Shown: positions 58,101 through 64,000 of the stretch, in pieces
How positions within the stretch are numbered: position 1 is the first letter of the stretch
How the letters are laid out: each line of letters starts with the position of its first letter
Source of the DNA: Undaria pinnatifida
Lineage: Eukaryota; Sar; Phaeophyceae; Laminariales; Alariaceae
Direction: 5' to 3'
DNA: 64,000 nt
Assembly: GCA_012845835.1 (NCBI GenBank)
Contig: JABAKD010000016.1
Span: forward strand, 9,748,121 to 9,812,120
Translations under genes and position numbers: made by a program
The notes under the pieces: generated by a model
Database searches by the model: none
What the model was told of the DNA's origin: nothing
Seen by the model: only the letters and a program-made list of their open reading frames with translations

Positions 58101-61100
58101 TGTATGTAGACTGTCTTGAGCTAGAACGTCGCAATGAGGAAAGCCTTAACTTCCGCCGTTTCTGAAGGCCGTCTTTTATTTGTTTCGTTTTGAAGCACAT
58201 GCGGCCCAATGCTGGACAGTGAAGTTCCTGAGCGCACTCTACTCGAGATGCTATTTTGCAACACAACGCCAACATGTATCAGATGATAACACGTTCCGGA
58301 AATTTATTGCGTTGCGCGATGAGGAAAGCGTTAACTTCCGCCGTTTCTGAAGGCCGCGTTAATTTGTTTCGTTTTGAAGCGAATGCGGCCCAATGCTGGA
58401 CAGTGAAGTTGCTGAGCGCACGCATCAATAAAAGCACGGGGGGCAGGGTCGTAACGCAAAAGCAACATGCCAAACATTCTGAATTGTATTATATGACGTC
58501 GCAACATTGCTCGTTTCGTTAACAACACCACCGTGTAACAACCATGAATGATCTGACGTCGCAATGAGGACAACCTTGACTTCCGCCGTTTCTGAAGGCC
58601 GTTTTAATTTGTTTCGTTTTGAAGCAAATGCGGCCCAATGCTGGACAGTGAAGTTCCTGAGCGCATTAAAAAAAATAAATAAATAAGAGTTGTGTGGCGT
58701 CGCAATGAGGAAAGCCTTAACTTCCGCCGTTTCTGAAAGTCGTCTTTTTATTTGTTTCGTTTTGGAGCAAATGCGGCCCAATGCTGGACAGTGAAGTTCC
58801 TGAGCGCATTCCACGATAGTAGAATTATACTGGTTACAGTATGTAATATTTAGTACCAGGTAGCAACACCATTGCGGAAAGATTTTAACTGTACTATGAA
58901 TGCGTAGCGCAATGAGGACAACCTTAACTTCCGCCGTTTCTGAAGGCCGTTTCTTATTTGTTTCGTTTTGAAGCAAGTGCGGCCAAATGCTGGACAGTGA
59001 AGTTCCTGAGCGCAGTCATTGGAAAAATGCAATAGTGTCATCACATCATAGCACCACGCCAAAAACATTTTGATTTTTTTTCGTCGCCTTGAGGAAAACG
59101 TTAACTTCCGCCGTTTCTGAAGGCCGTCTTGCATGTGTTTCGTTTTGAAGCAAATGCGGCCCAATGCTGGATAGTGAAGTTCCTGAATGCATTCAATAAA
59201 TCGATTAAAAATAGGGTCATAACACCATAGCACCATACCAAACGTTTTGCATTGTTTTTCGTCGCGATGAGGACAGCCTTAACTTCCGCCGTTTCTGAAG
59301 GCCGCTTTTTATTTGTTTCGTTTTGAAGCAAATGCGGCCCAATGCTGGACAGTGAAGTTCCTGAGCGCATTCCACGATGGTAAAATTATACTGCTTGCAG
59401 TATATGTGAATATTTAGTACCAGGTAGCAACACCACTTCGGAAATATTCAGCTGTACTGTGTATACCTCGCAATGAGGAAAGCCTTAGCTTCCGCCGTTT
59501 CTGAAGGCCGTCTCTTATTTGTTTCGTTTCGACGCACATGCGGCCGAATGCTGGACAGTGAAGGGCCTGAGCGCATTCAAAAAATACAACAAGGGTGATA
59601 ACACCATAGCACCATGCCGAAAAGGTTTTGATCTGTTTCTTCGTCGCGATGAGGACAACCTCAACTTCCGCCGTTTCTGAAGGCCGTCTTAATTTGTTTC
59701 ATTTTGACGCAAATGCGGCCCAATGCTGGACTGCGAAGTTCCTAGGTGCATCCATTCATCCATTCATTGAAAAAATTGGGTCGTAACACCATAGCATCGT
59801 GCCAAACGGTTTGAATTGTTTTTTGTCGCAATGAGGACAACCTTAACTTCCGCCGTTTCTGAAAGTCGTCTTAATTTGTTTCGTTTTGAGGCAAATGCGG
59901 CCCAATGCTGGACAGTGAAGTTCCTGAGCGCATTCCACTCTAGTAGAATTTTTATGGTTATTCAATAATTGACAAACAACGAAAACATTGAACCATATTG
60001 TGTGTACGTCGCAATGAGGACAACCTTAACTTCCGCCCTTTCTGAAGGCCGTCTTTTTGTTTGTTCCGTTTTGAAGCAAATGCGGCGCAATGCTGAACAG
60101 TGAAGTTCCTGAGCGCACGCATACAATAAAAGTACGACCGTATATAAACACGAACTCACCGTGCCAAATGGTTTTGAATTGTATAACGTCGCAACGAGGA
60201 CAACCTTAGCTTCCGCCGTTTCTGAAGGCCGTATTTTTGTTTGTTCCGTTTTGAAGCAAGTGCGGCCCAATGCTGGACGGTGAAGTTTCCTGAGCGCATC
60301 AATAAAAAAGTAGAACCGTAATATCAACACCAACATGACTCATCCCACGGTAGGGGTTGCAGTTGTTGGATTAACTAATAATAGAGCCACCCCACTGTAG
60401 GGGTTGCAGTGGAGTCATCCCACGGTAGGGGTTGCAGTTGAGTCATCTCACGGTAGGGGTTGCAGTTGTTGGATCAACTAATAATGGAGCCATCCCACGG
60501 TAGGGGTTGCAGTGGAGGGGTTGCAGTGGAGTCATCCCACGGGAGGGGTTGCAGTTGTTGGATTAACTAATAATGGAGCCATCCCACGGTAGGGGTTGCA
60601 GTGGACTCATCCCACGGTAGGGTTTGCAGTTGAGTCATACCACTGTAGGTGTTGCAGTTGTTGGATTAACTAATAATGGAGCCATCCCACGGTAGGGGTT
60701 GCAGTTGACTCATCCCACGGTAGGGGTTGCAGATGAGTCATATCACGGTAGGGGTTGCAGTTGTTGGATTAGCTAATAATGGAGCCATCCCACGGTAGGG
60801 GTTGCAATTGACTCATCCCACGGTAGGGGTTGCAGTTGTTGGATTAACTAATAATGGAGCCTAATAATGGAGCCATCCCACGGTAGGGGTTGCAGTGGAC
60901 TCATCCCACGGTAGGGGTTGCAGTTGGAGTCATCCCACGGTGTAGGGGTTGCAGTTTTTACGCCAAAAAAAGGTATACCTGGCCAATTGAGCTCCTAATG
61001 TGAGGAACTCCCGGTTAGTGAAGCAATTTCACGAGTGAGTGCATGTTGTGTTAGGACTAAGGCATGTATAAGCTTGGTCGGATTGTGCGAACGAATGCCT

Positions 61101-62587
61101 TCGAAGTCATTTTTTGGGGTGAGATATTGAGTTCCTCATGTGAGGAGTGATGGGACTGATGCTGCGCACCCCTACCGTGGGATGGCTCGTCTATACTATT
61201 AGTTAATCTAACAACTGCAACCCTTACCGTGGGATGGCTCGTTTCTCAAGAATTTTCCGAGCTCCTAACATGCGGAGCTCTGTGTAGCTCGCTAAAATAT
61301 CCCACCCGAAACATGCCTTCGAAGACATTCGTTCACGCGACCTGACCAACACCTCTGCGCACTACACGCTATATACAGCAGTAGTCCTAAGACAAATATA
61401 CTCATGAAATCAGTCTACTAACCGATACTGGTCCAGTAGTTCCGCACATGACGAGATGAGCTCAAGCGGTGAGATCGGTGAGAAACCTCGGCCTAACAAG
61501 TGCCAACCCCACGGTGGGATGACATCTTAATGTCCCATTCTCTCCCATACCGTACCATACGATACCGTACCACCAGACCTTGCCACCCTTTCACCCCTCA
61601 AACAGACACATGACGATATGCTGTAGATTGTATAGACCTTATTACCGCGTAGACCATGCAGCTCACGTAGATCCTTTAGATCATACAGATCATGTAGATC
61701 CTACAGATCATATAGATCATACGGATCATATAGATCATCTACAGTAGATCCTGCGCCCGCCGCTAGGAGATGTTGTGACACATAAGAGTGCATATCCAAC
61801 CCAGGAATCATGTGCTAGATCATGCATGTAGATTATACAGATCATGTAGATCATCTACAGTCGATCCTGTATCCGCCGCTAGCAAATTTTGTGCAGGATA
61901 ATTACACATAAGAGTGCAGATCCAACCCAGGAAGCATGTGCTCGATCGTGCAGATCGTACGGCTCCCATCCGGTACCATTAGCTAGACCATACAGATCTT
62001 CCCTGAAATATCAAGATCATCACGTGGGGATCGATCATCTGTCCCACCTGTGCACCCTTTCGTACCCTATCCCATCCCAGGATTTCCGTACCATCCCAGC
62101 CCAACCCCTCCCCCTCCCCCTCTCATTCCCCCGCATGCCTGCACCGGCTCGGCCCGTGTGCGTCATTGCCTGCCGGCTCCCCTCCCCTCTCCCCGTCTTT
62201 GCCTCTCCTTTTTTGTTTTTCAAGGCGTCGATTTTGGACCGGAGTTCCATCCGCGCCTGCGCATCCCTCTGCAGGGCCATTTTCGGCGAGCTCATACAAT
62301 TTGACCTACGAAACGGACCGCTCCGAAAGAAATTCGATGTGGTTAAGTACGATGTCCGCAAAATCGACGACATTTTGTATGAGCTGTCCTTGGTCGGGGA
62401 TACCGAAGGGGGTGGGGTGGAGGGGGTGGTGGTGCGGGGCGAGGGCAAGAAGAGGGAGAGAGAGCCGGAGGAGCAGGAGGCGGGAAGGACGGGCGGGGGG
62501 GAGGGGTTCGACGTTCTGGACGTTGGAGAGTTCGAGGAGATCAGGACGGCGATGGCGGCTTTCGACGAGAAAAGGTGGGAGCTATGA
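55121..62587 (+). CDS. translin-family protein (translin/TRAX), 5' end open
   Basis: Four exons join in phase: 55121-55262, 55671-55808, 56912-57018 and 62225-62587 (TGA at 62585-62587). Motifs in order: NAALFYAHNGRLDMAQEKLA; GGLENHVKASAFVHFLQTG; RLLPRAAVEGGIEDNEYLGA then LTSELARYAI; LDRSSIRACASLCRAIFGEL then LRNGPLRKKFDVVKYDVRKI and DDILYELSLVG. The last block matches the translin C-terminal helix (LRNDxLRKxxDxxKYxxxKxExxxYxLS), and E-Y-L ... L-T-S-E-L-R is the conserved middle helix. Translin and TRAX form the C3PO ribonuclease that removes RISC passenger strands and trims tRNA precursors. The conserved parts look closer to translin, but TRAX cannot be excluded. After the last helix comes an acidic Gly/Glu-rich insert not usual for the family. 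The start codon lies upstream and was not found. The last intron is about 5.2 kb and full of repeats. Confidence 0.85.
56265..56530. repeat. about 110-bp tandem repeat, 2.5 copies
   Basis: Repeated order: CCGGCNTTATAGAGGGACCT, CTACTG-TGYACCTTCACTTGG, CATGCCGCAGTTAAGGCACT, ATGGCGGAA-CGGCACAATCTC. It lies in a translin-family gene intron. Confidence 0.85.
57805..60310. repeat. 13-unit tandem array with conserved core and variable spacers
   Basis: A core of about 110 bp (CAATGAGGAAAGCCTTAACT, TCCGCCGTTTCTGAAGGCCG, TTTGTTTCGTTTTGAAGCAA, ATGCGGCCCAATGCTGGACA, GTGAAGTTCCTGAGCGCAT) starts near 57820 (degenerate), 58130, 58317, 58560, 58703, 58911, 59090, 59266, 59470, 59647, 59829, 60011 and 60190. 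Spacers of 30-130 bp differ, but some spacers match each other (58810-58905 with 59370-59467), a higher-order pattern. The whole array lies in the last intron of the translin-family gene. Confidence 0.92.
60341..61237. mobile_element. foldback-type element, copy 2 with expanded left end
   Basis: The left end is an array of about 17 copies of CCCACGGTAGGGGTTGCAGT, with or without TGTTGGATTAACTAATAATG. The middle and right end match copy 1 at 15250-15644 and finish in TATTAGTTAATCTAACAACT-GCAACCCTTACCGTGGGATGG. Non-coding; in the translin-family gene's last intron. Confidence 0.85.
61655..61965. repeat. AGATCATATAGATC-type satellite, copy 2
   Basis: GATCATACA/GATCATGTA/GATCCTACA steps plus two copies of the accompanying block (CCGCCGCTAG-ARATKTTGTG ... 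AACCCAGGAAGCATGTGCTC). It is homologous to 16965-17425. Confidence 0.85.
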
Positions 62588-63760
62588 TATGTGCTGCAAT
62601 CTGGGGCAAACTCACGCACACACACGCATACCCTACTCGCCCGCGCACGCACGCACGCAAGCATGCATGAACCACCCGCGCACGCACGCACGCAAGCATG
62701 CATGAACCACCCGCGCACACACGTGGAACAAAAAACCAAAACGCACGTACACACATGTGCACATCCGCGCGCGCGTAGGAGGCTTTTTTGGGAGGGGAGG
62801 GGAGGGGAAGGGGAGGTTGGTTGTTTTGGCTACGTGTGATGCAGAATGTTGGTTGGAGGATCCCATGCATTGATTATCGCTTGTGCTCTTGTCATATTGG
62901 CCAGGGGTGCCATCATCGCGTCGCTCAACGTTTGTCCCGCCCGCCCCCGCCATGTTTCGTGCGATCCCGGTTGTCTTTTGTTAGGGAAGGCGTAATCAAG
63001 CGAACAAGGGACATACAAAAGTGGAGCAAGATGGCCATCTACAGCTTGCACCGGTGAGTGGCTGAGTGAGTGATGGAGTGAAAAAACGACAACGAAAACG
63101 AAAACGAACGAAATTTTGACACACGGCGTGTACGATGGAAAGTACGTGGAAGCGTGGCGATCTTAACGCCCCGTTGCCACGGGAAACCCGTTTTTTTTGC
63201 CAAATTACTTGGAACTAGTATAGGGAGGGAATTTACGGTTAGGCTTGATTTTTACCCTTGTGCCGGAGGATGAAAAATAAAAACAGAAGAAACAGAAGAA
63301 AAAGAAGGAAAACAAAAAGGCTAAAACGAAAACGAACACAAACACCTAGTGCAGTATTAAATAAAAGTAAGAAACAACGAAAGAAAACGAAAAAAAAGCG
63401 AAGAACTGAAAAAGGGGGGGGGGGGGGGGGGCGGCCCCCCCACGACAGCGACCGCGAGGTGACGTACAGAGAAGGGAGACAGAGGGAGTTGGGTGGGTTT
63501 TATAGAGGTAGCGGCTGAAAATGCCCTTGTTATAAAGGGAAACATACAGGGGGAAAGAGGTTTTATAATGGACATAAAACGGGGGGAAATAAGAGGGGTG
63601 AGGGTGAAACCGGAAGCGAGGCAATGGGCATGGGGGCGGAGGGACACGGATGGAAACTCGCAGCATGACGAATACCCGGTAGCGAATGTATTATCTTCGC
63701 AGCAACTTTCGGGCGCAAGCGCGCGTGCGTGGCTTTGTGCATCCTTGTTCACTGTACAGT
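62588..63760. other. 3' flank of the translin-family gene; CACG/GCATGCATG repeats and G tract
   Basis: At 62636-62712 a 35-bp unit CCCGCGCACGCACGCACGCA-AGCATGCATGAACCA occurs twice in tandem. At 63160-63240 TTAACGCCCCGTTGCCA and AAATTACTTGGAACTAGTATAGGGAGGG resemble the TTAA mini-element family. A run of about 19 G starts at 63413. No gene was recognised. Confidence 0.5.
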
Positions 63761-63761
63761 A

Positions 63762-63920
63762 GTTTGTTGTTGTTGTTGTTGTTGTTGTTGCTGTTGCTGT
63801 TGTTCCTGTTGTTGTTGCTGTTGTTGTTGTTGTTGTTGCTGTTGTTGCTGTTGCTGTTGATGTTGTTGTCGTTGTTGTTGCTGTTGCTGTTGTTGCTGTT
63901 GTTGCTGTTGTTGTTGGCTC
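63762..63920. repeat. (GTT)n/(GCT)n microsatellite
   Basis: About 150 bp of interrupted GTT/GCT trinucleotides, open in several frames (poly-Leu, poly-Asn/Ser). Taken as a repeat, not a gene. Confidence 0.95.
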
Positions 63921-64000
63921 GAGTAGAGTGCCTCATCATTTTATTGTTTTTTGTTGCGGGGTTTTCGACAAAAACCCTCAAGCTAGTGGACTGACTATGC

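Noticed and set aside
58009..60336. Minus-strand frames with CAQELHCPALGRICFKTKQ-like peptides
   Set aside because: Each is one core of the non-coding tandem array, ending at different places with no start conservation.
60335..60960. CRISPR-like array (repeated CCACGGTAGGGGTTGCAG units)
   Set aside because: Units are directly adjacent or separated by the same TTGGATTAACTAATAATG, with no unique spacers, and the genome is eukaryotic.
63686..63994. Poly-Leu and poly-Asn/Ser frames
   Set aside because: Product of the GTT/GCT microsatellite.

Overview
This window looks like nuclear DNA of a eukaryote with many introns and heavy repeat load. Genes can be joined only across GT-AG introns whose reading phases agree. 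The rest is homopolymer C/G tracts, microsatellites, diverged tandem arrays and mobile elements (LINE, DIRS/Ngaro, piggyBac, PIF/Harbinger-like MITEs, foldback elements). This mix, together with protein families shared by all eukaryotes, fits a stramenopile, most likely a brown alga. That assignment is inference; nothing in the window proves it.

Layout. 1-5.5 kb: 3' part of a protein-kinase gene (+), with a broken LINE 3' end in one intron. 5.5-13.1 kb: gene-free, with a TGGTGN microsatellite, an array of about 15 G-tract-bearing repeat units, a 0.3-kb direct repeat and a 20-43 bp minisatellite. 13.2-20 kb: an Fcf2 (rRNA-processing) gene (-), its introns packed with repeats and two decayed exon copies. 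21.3-21.8 kb: an exon with SPLKR repeats (-). 23.2-24.0 kb: a MITE. 25.3-29.3 kb: two unrecognised genes. 29.5-36.3 kb: an almost complete DIRS/Ngaro-type tyrosine-recombinase retrotransposon (-). 38.1-39.7 kb: a two-exon unknown gene (+). 41.7-48.6 kb: an intron-containing piggyBac transposase-like gene (-), broken by a 245-bp-arm palindrome and a frameshift. 48.7-49.4 kb: the second MITE copy. 51.3-53.4 kb: a decayed Myb/SANT-like gene overlapping an inverted-repeat element. 55.1-62.6 kb: a translin-family gene (+) whose last intron of about 5.2 kb holds a 13-unit tandem array, a foldback element and a satellite.

Functional picture. The recognisable host genes are unrelated housekeeping or signalling genes (kinase, Fcf2, translin family). 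The main story is their repeat-filled introns. The same foldback element and the same AGATC-rich satellite sit in introns of both Fcf2 and the translin-family gene. TTAA-bounded mini-elements recur beside a piggyBac-type gene that may be related to their source. All exon models come from splice motifs and phase matching read by eye; no alignment, expression or database search was possible.
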